Positions 7,266 to 14,481 of a stretch of DNA of 14,481 bases are shown here, one piece after another. How positions within the stretch are numbered: the stretch's first letter is position 1; each line of letters starts with the position of its first letter. Location of the stretch: assembly GCA_003573635.1 (NCBI GenBank), contig QUTJ01031661.1:1-14481 (forward strand), given 5' to 3'. Origin of the DNA: Goniomonas avonlea (Eukaryota > Cryptophyceae > Goniomonadida > Goniomonadaceae). The notes under the pieces are model-generated. The model saw only the letters and a list, made by a program, of their open reading frames with translations, did no database searches and was not told the origin of the DNA. A program made the position numbers and the translations under genes.

Positions 7266-7835
7266 TTACGTTTGTGAGTCAAGACCTTGCGGTAGGTCAC
7301 TGGCGCTTCCGAGTCCTTCAGTTTCCAAAATCTTGAGGAGTTGATGCCGGGAGTTGCCAGCGAAAGAATGTTTCAAGAAGTTCTTCAGGCCACCCCCCAG
7401 CGGGACCAACATTACCCCACTTGTCTCAGCCCGAAAGTCACGTGCCTTGGTCCATCCTGAAAGGATTCCCTCGATGACTGATGCGGACAGACGACAAGAA
7501 AAGAGGTGTAGGGCCATCTGTTTTTGTGCCGCGACTTCTTCGTCAATTCCATGGGATTTCAGCTCAACATCGGCAGCCAACCTAAAGCCAATTTCTTCTT
7601 CCACCTATCGTGGGTTGTTAGGAAGCTTTCAGCAATCGCAACACTTGCTCGGTGTCACCTCACGGCGAACCGCCACAAAAGCATCTTCTCCGGGGTCCAC
7701 CATACCGCCAGGGAAACCAAGGTGCCCATCTTCGCGCAGCACCATTATCACTGACGGAGGGTCTGTACTGAACAGAGCAACATGCGCAGCTGCTCGTTGG
7801 CAGCCCATTGGCAAGGTGTCAGCGCTCAAGGCCAT
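7266..7835 (-). CDS. NUDT16-like Nudix hydrolase
   Basis: Two exons, 7659-7835 and 7266-7604, with a 54 nt intron (7605-7658), give 171 residues ending in TAA; human NUDT16 is slightly longer. The ATG at 7835 is the first after an in-frame TAA. The Nudix box GX5EX7REUXEEXGU is complete: G44, E50, R58, E59, E62, E63, G65. The intron splits it between E59 and V60, and a CTAAC branch-like motif precedes its acceptor. The C-terminal stretch with FLKHSFAGNSRHQLLKIL matches the FxGxxRxQLL block of NUDT16. That family removes caps from U8 snoRNA and other RNAs and hydrolyses (deoxy)inosine diphosphate; the choice between these cannot be read here. It is convergent with the AKP-rich gene (56 bp between stops) and divergent from the J-protein gene. 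Confidence 0.88.
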
Positions 7836-8020
7836 TGCAAAATCAAGCAGTTATCGTAGGCACACAGATCGCGCTAGACTAAATGTCTCTGGATAGACTG
7901 GAGTAATCGTTCAGCATTGTAGCGTTGAGGGAACGTGGCTCATATGGCCCGCTACTTGTCGGAAAAACACTTGGGAGAAAACCCACGCGCTGGCTGGGCA
8001 TTGCAGAGTGGAAAGAAAGG
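7836..8020. promoter_or_regulatory. Divergent spacer, NUDT16-like / J-protein genes
   Basis: A 185 bp spacer between the two start codons. TTGCAGAGTGGAA at 8001-8013 stands 7 bases before the J-protein ATG and nearly matches 1706-1719 before the RING ATG. I see no TATA box and no other gene. Confidence 0.45.
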
Positions 8021-9237
8021 ATGAGCGGGCTTTCTGTGCGCTTTGCCCCCGGTATCCTTTCGTTTATTGACCTCAATGCTGGCAGGTTCGACAAATCAAA
8101 GAAATTTTGGATGCTGCAGGAGTGAGTTACAGTGACTGCAAAGAAAAGGATGAATTAGTGGCACGGCTGGAGATGGCCCGATCTCGGGCTGCAGGCAAAC
8201 CCACCAGCTCCAGCTCCGGTTCCAGCAGCAGCAGCAGTAGACCTTCGCATTCTACTCACCGGAGTTCTCGACCTAATTTCACTCCTCCCCCTGGGAGCAG
8301 ACCCTCCGCATCATCATCTTCCGGCCGAAGTTCTCGGCCTGGCTCTGCTCCGGGGGCGCGAGAATCCGCACAAGGACGCAGTGCTCCCCTGGATTGTTCT
8401 AAGCTCGGAAAGAATCCTGATGGGAGTGACGGTGGTGAAGTGGGAAGTCTGATCCGGAGAGTGTGCTCGGCTGACGGCAACCACTACGCGGTATTGGGTG
8501 TGACCAAACAGTGCACAGAATCCGATCTGAAGAAGACGTATCGAAAGCTTGCGCTGAAGCTTCATCCGGACAAGTGCACACTGACTGGTGCAGGTACGAC
8601 ACAGTCTTCTGGCACTCCCGATTTCACCACCTCGACTCACCAAGCTATTTTTCAAGCAACTTAACTCCCCCCCCCCCCGGCAGACCAAGCTTTCAAGCTT
8701 GTTAGCGCTGCTTTTGCATGCCTGAGCGATCCCCAGAAGCGAAAAACCTACGACATGTTCGGCAGTGAGACACCAGGTATGGGAGGGATGGGGGGTTTTG
8801 GCGGCATGGGGGGTAGAGGGGGCGTCGACGTTGATGCCGAGGATCTGTTCAGCGCGTTTTTCGGTGGCGGAATGGGCGGAATGGGCGGTATGGGTGGGAT
8901 GAGGGGCATGGGAGGGATGGGTGGTGGAAGTCCGTTTGCGGCTTTTTTCGACAATGCCGGTGGGCACCGAAGGCAAGCACGTCCTGCACCTCAACAACCG
9001 AGGCATGAACATGGGGAAGACGACTGGGGGGCTATCGCCAACAACTTCCTTGCGACTCTTTCACACAACCCATGGATTTTGGTGACTCTTCTGGTGGGTT
9101 GCTTGTCGATGTTTACATTAGCGGGCCATATTTTTGCTCGCCCATACCTCCTCGTGCTGCCTTTTTTGGTGCCTGCGCCGTACCGAAAGCAAGCCGCGAT
9201 GCTCTTTATGTTTGCCATGTTCTCTGGGATCTTCTGA
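8021..9237 (+). CDS. Membrane J-domain (DnaJ/Hsp40) protein with SAP/MANF-like N-terminus
   Basis: Three exons (8021-8035, 8086-8593, 8684-9237) with introns of 50 and 90 nt give 358 residues. The first exon encodes only MSGLS; its ATG has A at -3, and splicing yields [18 protein letters not shown], a helix-turn-helix resembling the C-terminal SAP-like domain of MANF/ARMET (residues 6-35). A Ser-rich linker follows (about 44-115). The J domain starts near N137, holds the essential HPD at 165-167, and ends at about YDMFG (near 199). A Gly/Met-rich segment with GMGGMGG units comes next, as in class B J proteins. The end (303-358) has two hydrophobic helices, suggesting insertion in the ER or another endomembrane, with the J domain probably facing the cytosol to stimulate Hsp70. 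It resembles DNAJB12/B14 in outline only. A poly-C tract abuts the last acceptor. Confidence 0.85.
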
Positions 9238-9528
9238 CGGATCACTGTCTACTCTGCTCACGCGTTCTACTGCGTTGTACACTAGCCAGGAACCTGAAAG
9301 CGGTCCGGGCCAAGCGCACTTAAACAGTGTATGTGCCGTGTCGTGTGGCCATCATTGTATGTATGATATGCCACTTCGGTAAGTTTTGGATGGTATCAGG
9401 CCGGATTTTGACTCGCAACCAAGATTCACCAGCCAAGATAATAGATGCGATTCGCAAGGACCATCTGGCCCCCTTGTCCGGAGGGAGAGTATAATCAGAC
9501 AGGTACTCTTTATTCGTCGCACACGGTT
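9238..9528. other. Convergent intergenic region, no gene seen
   Basis: 291 bp between the stops of the J-protein gene and the membrane-protein gene. Open frames here are extensions of antisense frames. AATAAA on the minus strand (9509-9514) lies about 15 bases past the stop at 9529 and may be the poly(A) signal of that gene. Confidence 0.5.
9509..9514 (-). terminator. AATAAA, possible poly(A) signal
   Basis: TTTATT on the plus strand reads AATAAA on the minus strand, just downstream of the membrane-protein stop codon. Position and strand fit, but a hexamer alone is weak evidence. Confidence 0.35.
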
Positions 9529-9990
9529 TCAATTTGTTGCGTTCTTTCTCCCCCAGAGATGGCCATTGAGCACTGAAAAAACAAGAAACCAGACAACGTA
9601 AGCCATACCCACCAAAACAGGAAACCCAACTTGATATTTTTTGTGCAGCAACAATGCTGTTAAGGTCCACGCCAGAGTCGCGACTGTTCCTTTGACAGCT
9701 CCTTCTAGAAACACAGTCAGGGCATCGCTGTCACCCGCACTGTGCACAATATACACAGAGAGGGGTATCCCAGTGGGCAAGGTAGCAGCAATTGTCGCAA
9801 GAGTCGGAGATCCGCTCTGGACTGCCATCTCGACCAAGAGCAAACATCCTACAGAGATGAACAAGCCCACCAGCATTGGGCGAACCTCCTCGAACACGTA
9901 TGTTTCATTCGCTAACGAAGATTTCGCGAAGTAAAACCCACGATTGAAGCCATCAACATGATGTTTGACAGGGCGGCTGCTTGCAAGCAT
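9529..9990 (-). CDS. Small multi-pass membrane protein, unidentified
   Basis: Uninterrupted frame of 153 residues from the ATG at 9990 to TGA. An in-frame TGA upstream (10033-10035) leaves this as the first ATG. Four hydrophobic segments are visible at about 38-57, 63-83, 99-116 and 121-142, so the protein should sit in a membrane with a short N-terminal tail of about 37 residues. The [20 protein letters not shown] stretch and the following GD plus Gly-rich helices recall small bacterial membrane proteins of the DUF3147 kind, but this is a loose resemblance from memory. No catalytic motif is seen. Its start codon lies only 10 bp from that of SmD2 on the other strand. Confidence 0.65.
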   Translation of the reverse strand: MLASSRPVKHHVDGFNRGFYFAKSSLANETYVFEEVRPMLVGLFISVGCLLLVEMAVQSGSPTLATIAATLPTGIPLSVYIVHSAGDSDALTVFLEGAVKGTVATLAWTLTALLLHKKYQVGFPVLVGMAYVVWFLVFSVLNGHLWGRKNATN

Positions 9991-10000
9991 CGACGACAGA

Positions 10001-10486
10001 ATGGCTCGGTGAGGATCCGCGCGCGCGCGCGATCAGTGTTTCTGTGTTGCCCATGTGTTTGTGCCAGAATTTTTTATGTGAATAGTACAATGATGTGTGT
10101 TCTGACGCTTGAAAACAGTGTTGGGGAGGAAGCGCCACCGGTGGAGGAGAAGAAGGATGAGTTCATCATGGGCCCGTTGTCAGTGCTCACGGAGAGCGTG
10201 AAGAAGAACACTCAAGTGTTGATCAATGTGCGAAACAACAGGAAACTGCTCGGACGTGTGAAGGCGTTCGATCGTCATTGCAACATGGTGCTTGAGAATG
10301 TCCAAGAGATGTGGACTGAGACTCCAAAGACTGGCAAGGTATTCGCACGCTTTTCTTCGTCGTCCGTGTTCTGACTCCTTTCCACAGGGAAAGAAGAAGG
10401 CCAACCAGGTTAACAAAGACAGATTCATCAGCAAAATGTTTTTGCGGGGTGATTCTGTGATTCTGGTGCTGCGCAACCCTAAGTAG
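10001..10486 (+). CDS. SNRPD2: Small nuclear ribonucleoprotein Sm D2
   Basis: SmD2 is one of the seven Sm proteins that form the ring on U1, U2, U4 and U5 snRNAs in the nucleus. Proposed exons are 10001-10008, 10119-10338 and 10388-10486, giving 108 residues (human 118). The Sm1 block includes [11 protein letters not shown] and [20 protein letters not shown]; the Sm2 block includes [18 protein letters not shown], with the KKK insert between them typical of D2. The last intron (49 nt) has GTTCTGAC before its acceptor. The first exon is inferred: ATGGCTCG then GTGAGG, a 110 nt intron with a CTGAC branch motif, giving MAR before VGEEAPP. An unspliced alternative would start at one of two adjacent ATGs near 10091, adding [10 protein letters not shown]. 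The core is certain; the first few residues are not. Confidence 0.93.
10018..10031. repeat. Short (GC)n run in SmD2 intron 1
   Basis: About six GC dinucleotides in a row, within the proposed first intron of SmD2, immediately upstream of the divergent membrane-protein start. Confidence 0.8.
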
Positions 10487-11036
10487 GCAAGACAGATGCA
10501 CTGTAAAGGGCAGTGCGCTGCCCGTGAACTGAATAGTATGTAGAGCAACCGCGTCAAGCTGTTCTGTTGAGAAACACCCTTCAGTTGTGAGGCTGTGTGT
10601 CCAGCTCGGCGTGAAACGCTGTCGTTTTGTCACTAAACATCGTCTCAATTATCAAATTTGATTCAAGGTGAGTCTGAAGATGCTCTCGTCTCAAGAGAGT
10701 GCAGCACGGAGCCTTTTGAGTTACTTGCTTGCCAGGTTGAAAACTAACACTCAGCCTGGTGACAGCGATTCAGGGTTTTCCTTGGTTGATGTCAGTGTAC
10801 GTTGCTGCTCTTAATTATTCAGCCCACGATTGTTGGTTCATTGTTGGGTTCATGGTTTTCGATTCAGGACGGCTTTGAAAAATGTGTTTCTTGCTGTTTG
10901 TATCGAAGGAACTGCACGAGCTTGAAAAAAACACGGAAATTTCCAGTCTGCGGCTTGATGCAAAACATGAAGTAATGCGAAAAGATGCAAACCAAGACCA
11001 TGAACCATGTAACATTGAGTTCCAAAATGCATATAA
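10487..11036. other. Convergent intergenic region, no convincing gene
   Basis: 550 bp between the stops of SmD2 and the SRGD-repeat gene. It contains one short frame at 10680-10814 (described separately) and an open frame (10921-11040) that reads like a charged helix (ELHELEKNTEISSLRLDAKH) but runs on into the antisense of the next gene without a stop. It is AT-richer than its surroundings and otherwise featureless. Confidence 0.45.
10680..10814 (+). CDS. Possible short ORF or first exon, 44 residues
   Basis: ATG at 10680 to TAA at 10812-10814. The product begins MLSSQESAARSLLSYLLAR, a plausible amphipathic helix. GT dinucleotides at 10791 and 10797 could splice to acceptors near 10867 or 10911. 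None of these models gives a clean gene, no family is recognised, and it would break the strict strand alternation. Chance is a fair explanation. Confidence 0.2.
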   Translation: MLSSQESAARSLLSYLLARLKTNTQPGDSDSGFSLVDVSVRCCS

Positions 11037-13239
11037 TCAGTGGACAGTTAGCAAGTTGACATCGCCTCCACTGCTCTGCACTCGCCATTCCCCAAGCTCC
11101 CGTCCAAGCTCTTTCTTCACAGCAGCAGGAGACGAAGCACCACCAGCCGTAAATCCCCTTGCCGCCAGCGGACTCTTCGGGCTTGGAACTTTCGGCTCAG
11201 GCCGCGGCTGCCTGTATGCATGAGTTCCAGGGGCCGTTTGTGGTCCGGGAGACGTGGTAACTGGAGCCTCTGGCAGTATTGGAGGCTTGTGCGAGGCAGA
11301 CGGAACCGACCCACACCGGTGGGCGTCACTCGCTGCAGCTCTAATTTTGACATATTCGAGGTAGAGTTCTGTTGCTGCTGCGGCCTCTGAAGACGCGGGT
11401 GGGGGAGGGGCACCAGCTGTCATGGACAAACCATGACTTGCAGGGGGTGGGACAGCTGTCGGTGGTGGATACTGGAGCGACATGTCTGCCATATCCACCA
11501 AAAACGAAGCCTCATCCAGGTCTTCGAGTGTGGCGGGGGCTGTTTTCAAGGGGGAGTGGGAGCGGCCGGGGGGTGAGGCGAAGCCGAGGGAGGTCTTGGA
11601 CCGTGGGGGGATGGGAGAACTCGTTGTAGGCGACGGGTTGGTGCGAATGTTTGCGGAAGCAGTGGGGGATCGAGTGACGGAGCTACGAGCGAACGCAGTG
11701 GAAGCTCGGGACACTGTGAGAGGGGAAAGCTTCCAGCCTGGGAATCCCTGTAATTGTGTGTGAGTGACGGCGTTGGATGCACGAGCCTGGTCGCACCTTG
11801 TTCCACTCTGCCTTGACCTCCGTCGGCAAGTCAACAGCACCAGCGCAGCGCTGCGGACGTTTGCGCTTGACCGTGGGGAGAGGCTTCGCCCAGCCAGGCA
11901 CGCGGTGATACCAACTCACGACGCCAAAGTCATCGACGGTCGGCTGTGTCGGGAGTGCTGTGGTCCCACCACGAGAGCTTTTGGTGCCACGCTGCCGTGG
12001 GAGGTTGGATTGCGGCAAACCAACGATTTCGACACTAGCAACTCACCGAGAAAGTTTCCGGGGTCGTGGCGACACCTTCGTCGTTGGATCGGGTGACATT
12101 GGTTCGGGAGCTCGCTGTGGAAGCACGGGCAACGCCCTCTGTCCGCCACTTTTGCTGGTTGTCACCACGAGGGGACGTATAATCGGAATCGTAGCTGTCA
12201 TCAGAGTCGGAATCGTCCCTGCGTCGGCCAACGGCATGACTCCGAGAGGAACGGCTGCTGTACTGGGAGCTGTAATCGTCCCCATTGTAAATGCCACGAC
12301 TATCCGGTCGAAACTCTCGGGAAAAAGGTCGGGAAATGCCTGTCGACTCCGACCCTCGCGATAACGTGTAGCTGCGGGTGGTGGAATCTCCCGTTCGCGA
12401 GTCGTACCGTGAGTCTCCGCGCGAGTCACCTCGAGAGTCACCTCGAGAGTCACCTCGAGAGTCACCTCGAGAGTCACCGCGAGAGTCACCTCGAGAGTCA
12501 CCGCGAGAGTCACCACGAGATCCACTGTGAGAGTCTCCTTTCTTCATAGAGTGGCGCAAGGTGCTGGCCTTAATTGCGGCAGGATGTGGAAGTCCCCTTT
12601 TCTGAGCCCAGACACTGGTTGCAGAACCAGGCCGAGACTTCTCGCCCGGGTCAGTTCCTTCGGACACCGAGACAGATGCTGATGGCGGCCGTGAGGTCGA
12701 GCCAGCATTGCGTGGTTTTTCGGTGCTGATCGCGGTTTTCTAGAGAGCTGTCAGCAGGTACGACAGGTGCACTCCAACTACTCACCACTGGTGGTCTCAC
12801 GCCCTCCGGCATCTGAACTTTGAGCGAAGGATGTCCTGGGACCATGTCCATGTTCATGTAGACAGCAGGTTGAACGCCGGCGGACTTTCTTGGAGGTCGG
12901 AGTGGCACTCTGACCGACTGTTGGGAGAAATCCTGGAAGTCTGCGTGGTGTGAGTGGCTGCAGGCTGCGCTTCAAGATCGTACCAATAAACTTTACAGAG
13001 AAAGTTGAAGGGGCTTCTGTTGGGGTCTTGAACTTTGGTCTTTTTGTTTTGGGGATCACGATTTTGTTAATGACCCTAACCTTTTGAGGTCCTTGCTTGC
13101 CAAAACTGACAGTGTGCATCTCCAACGGCTGATACATATTTTCTGTAAATTCCCCCTTTGGGCTGTGCCCGGGGCTGGAATTGTGCAGCGCATCGTGCCG
13201 AGCAATCCGCACGATGGTGTCCTCGCTGAGATAGTTCAT
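11037..13239 (-). CDS. Large disordered protein with SRGD tandem repeat, unidentified
   Basis: Five exons (12984-13239, 12786-12940, 12047-12739, 11797-11991, 11037-11747) give 669 residues ending in TGA. Introns are 43, 46, 55 and 49 nt, all GT-AG and in phase; two have GTGAGT donors. Residues 1-137 look the most ordered (MNYLSEDTIVRIARHD, KVRVINKIVIPKTKRPKF, VYMNMDMVPGHPSLKVQM) and are basic. Residues about 138-368 are Ser/Arg/Asp-rich and include nine SRGD units, then DSDSDDSYDSDY. Residues 369-433 hold a Trp-containing stretch (FGVVSWYHRVPGWAKPLP). The C-terminal third is Pro/Ser/Ala-rich with one probable helix (AAAATELYLEYVKIRAAA). No known domain is recognised. The composition suggests a scaffold or nucleic-acid-associated protein, inferred only. 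Further introns inside the last exon cannot be excluded. Confidence 0.7.
12413..12520 (-). repeat. 12-bp coding minisatellite, nine SRGD units
   Basis: Nine perfect-length 12-bp units, 108 bp, each encoding SRGD, followed by a diverged SRYD. Ser, Arg and Gly codons vary between units (TCT/TCG, CGT/CGC/CGA, GGT/GGA), with four identical TCT-CGA-GGT-GAC units in the middle. That pattern suggests recent slippage inside an older array. Confidence 0.92.
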
Positions 13240-13382
13240 GGGACAACGAGACTGTCAGTTGCCCAACGGAGATTGAGGGGTGGTGTTGCGGATCGAATCA
13301 TACCTAGTGAAAATGAAAATGCAGATAAGGCCATCGGCGAGTGTATAAAAAAACGTTGGTTCATTTTCAAGCTCCCGCCGCA
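13240..13382. promoter_or_regulatory. Divergent spacer with TATA-like box, SRGD / KDSR genes
   Basis: A 143 bp spacer between two start codons. TATAAAA at 13344-13350 lies 33 bases before the KDSR ATG, on the plus strand. That is close for a TATA box unless the leader is only a few bases long. No equivalent box is evident for the minus-strand gene. Confidence 0.45.
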
Positions 13383-14481
13383 ATGTTTTGGTACATCGCG
13401 GGTGGGCTGTGTTGTGGGCTTGTTGCTGCAATCTTCTTCTTGAGTGATCACACACCCGCGTTTAAGCTTGCTGGAAAGCGAGTCATTGTCACTGGTGGTT
13501 CTTCAGGAATCGGACTGGCCACCGCTCAGCTGCTCGTTGGCGAAGGATGCTCGGTCGCCATTTTCGGGCGGGACAAAGTTCGACTTGCTGAGGCCGAAGC
13601 CCTTTTAAAGTCTGCCCGCCAAGGCAAAGCCTCTGTAATTTCTGTTTCTGTTGATGTTGGCGACGACGTTCTGGTGGCAAAGGCCGTCGAGGAAGTGGTA
13701 CGCCAATTCGGTGGCGTTGACGTCCTTGTTGCCTGCGCCGGTAAGAGAGTTGGTGCATAATGGACCTCATGTTGGTGTCTCCAGGCTATTCAAGACCCGG
13801 GCGGTTTCTTGAGATCCCGATCAACGAGTTCGAAAAAATGTTGCGGGTGAACTATCTCGGCTCCGTTTACGCCACGCGAGCGGTGGTTCCCCATATGATC
13901 AAGCAGGTGCGAGCATGCAGGACATGCATTGGGCCCATGATACCCCGCAGGGCACTGGAGGGCGCATTGTGTTGACATCAAGCATGGGCGGTTTGGTTGG
14001 TATTTACGGATTCACAGCATACAGCCCCAGCAAGTTCGCCCTTCGTGGGTTCGCTGAGTGCTTGCACAGTATGTCACCCCACCACCAGCTTGTTGATAAA
14101 ACCGTTTTGGTATTGCCCATTCTTAACCGATTTTATGCAGTGGAAATGAAGCCGCACAACATTCTTGTGTCTGTTGTGAACCCTCCTGACACGGAAACCC
14201 CTGGCTACCATGAAGAAAACAAGGTCAGCGAGGCGCCTCGTCTGTACACATACCGTGCTCTTGTGAACGGCGCTCCATGAGAATCCTTCTGACTCACTGG
14301 CTGCTCAGGTGAAGCCTGAGGAGTGCCGCCTCATTTCTGAGGGTGCTGGATTGTTCTCGCCGCAGCAGATTGCGCGTGACCTTGTTTCTGGCCTCAAGCA
14401 GGCAAGGAGTCGCTTGCCTCGTCCCCTGCCTACGGCACCCCTCCTCCTCCTCCTCCTCCTCCTCCTCCTCCTCCTCCTCCT
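13383..14481 (+). CDS. KDSR: 3-ketodihydrosphingosine reductase, partial at right edge
   Basis: An SDR enzyme that reduces 3-ketodihydrosphingosine to dihydrosphingosine with NADPH, the second step of sphingolipid synthesis, on the ER. Exons are 13383-13740, 13785-13906, 13951-14068, 14141-14223 and 14309 to the edge; introns are 44, 44, 72 and 85 nt. Residues 1-21 are a hydrophobic N-terminal anchor. The cofactor motif TGGSSGIG is at 37-44, CAG near 118-120, NYLGSVYATRAV near 142-153, and the catalytic set is S171, Y184 and K188 (AYSPSKFALRGFAE). NPPDTETPGYHEENK and KPEECRLISE match the KDSR signature closely, which separates it from other SDRs. The reading then enters a CTC run at 14441, where the frame would give poly-Leu; either this is coding or an unseen donor precedes it. 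The C-terminal membrane part lies beyond the window. Confidence 0.92.
14441..14481 (+). repeat. (CTC)n trinucleotide microsatellite at right edge
   Basis: At least 13 CTC units run to the window edge. In the frame of the preceding KDSR exon each unit is a Leu codon. GTCC at 14421 is the only nearby GT, a poor donor, so intronic location is possible but not shown. Confidence 0.9.

Noticed and set aside
7879-8094. Minus-strand 71-residue frame between the NUDT16-like and J-protein genes
   Set aside because: It overlaps the J-protein first exon and intron antisense and has no recognisable features.
8314-9012. Minus-strand 232-residue open frame and the Pro/Ile-rich frame at 8748-8954
   Set aside because: Both lie antisense to the J domain and its Gly/Met repeats; the plus-strand gene has clear motifs, including HPD.
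12413-12520. RGD units read as integrin-binding motifs
   Set aside because: The protein has no signal peptide, and the units sit in a Ser/Arg/Asp-rich disordered region, so an intracellular role is more likely.
12043-12525. Minus-strand frame rich in VTLEVTLEV units
   Set aside because: It is the shifted frame of the SRGD minisatellite; the SRGD frame is the one that splices in phase to its neighbours.
1-14481. tRNA genes, rRNA, CRISPR arrays, insertion sequences or attachment sites
   Set aside because: I looked for tRNA box-like motifs, regularly spaced palindromic repeats and transposase motifs on both strands and found none. A dedicated scan (tRNAscan-SE, Infernal) was not possible here.

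Overview
The window is nuclear DNA from a eukaryote, most likely a single-celled protist with a compact genome. Most genes are split by short GT-AG introns. Many of these introns are 40-58 nt long and carry a CTGAC or TTAAC type branch site just before the acceptor. TAA, TAG and TGA all act as stops, so the code looks standard. A core spliceosomal gene (SmD2) and a sphingolipid gene (KDSR type) fit a nuclear genome. I cannot name the lineage from sequence alone. All gene models below were spliced by hand from reading frames and splice signals.

Layout, left to right:
- 1-850: a CA-rich microsatellite, the 5' end of a probable minus-strand gene running off the left edge (ATG at 334), a duplicated non-coding segment, and a doubtful plus-strand ORF (579-848).
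- 851-1544 (-): a HAD phosphatase-like protein of the 'Swiss Army Knife RNA repair' type.
- 1732-2790 (+): a RING protein with an added RanBP2-type zinc finger.
- 2791-4302: a long repeat-rich stretch without a convincing gene.
- 4303-5406 (-): a six-exon protein resembling a PKA regulatory subunit.
- 5474-7209 (+): a seven-exon protein with a long Ala/Lys/Pro-rich N-terminus.
- 7266-7835 (-): a NUDT16-like Nudix hydrolase.
- 8021-9237 (+): a membrane J-domain protein.
- 9529-9990 (-): a small multi-pass membrane protein.
- 10001-10486 (+): SmD2.
- 10487-11036: no clear gene.
- 11037-13239 (-): a disordered protein with an SRGD tandem repeat.
- 13383 to the right edge (+): 3-ketodihydrosphingosine reductase, cut by the edge inside a CTC repeat.

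The well-supported genes alternate strand strictly (- + - + - + - + - +). They therefore form divergent pairs whose start codons lie only 10 to 187 bp apart, and convergent pairs between them. The genes do not form one pathway. They are mostly housekeeping functions (splicing, RNA decapping or nucleotide clean-up, chaperoning, lipid synthesis, signalling, ubiquitin ligation). The most interesting items are the PKA-R-like protein, whose two cyclic-nucleotide pockets seem to have lost their key residues; the J protein with a SAP/MANF-like N-terminus; the MDM2-like zinc finger plus RING pairing; and the alternating divergent layout itself.
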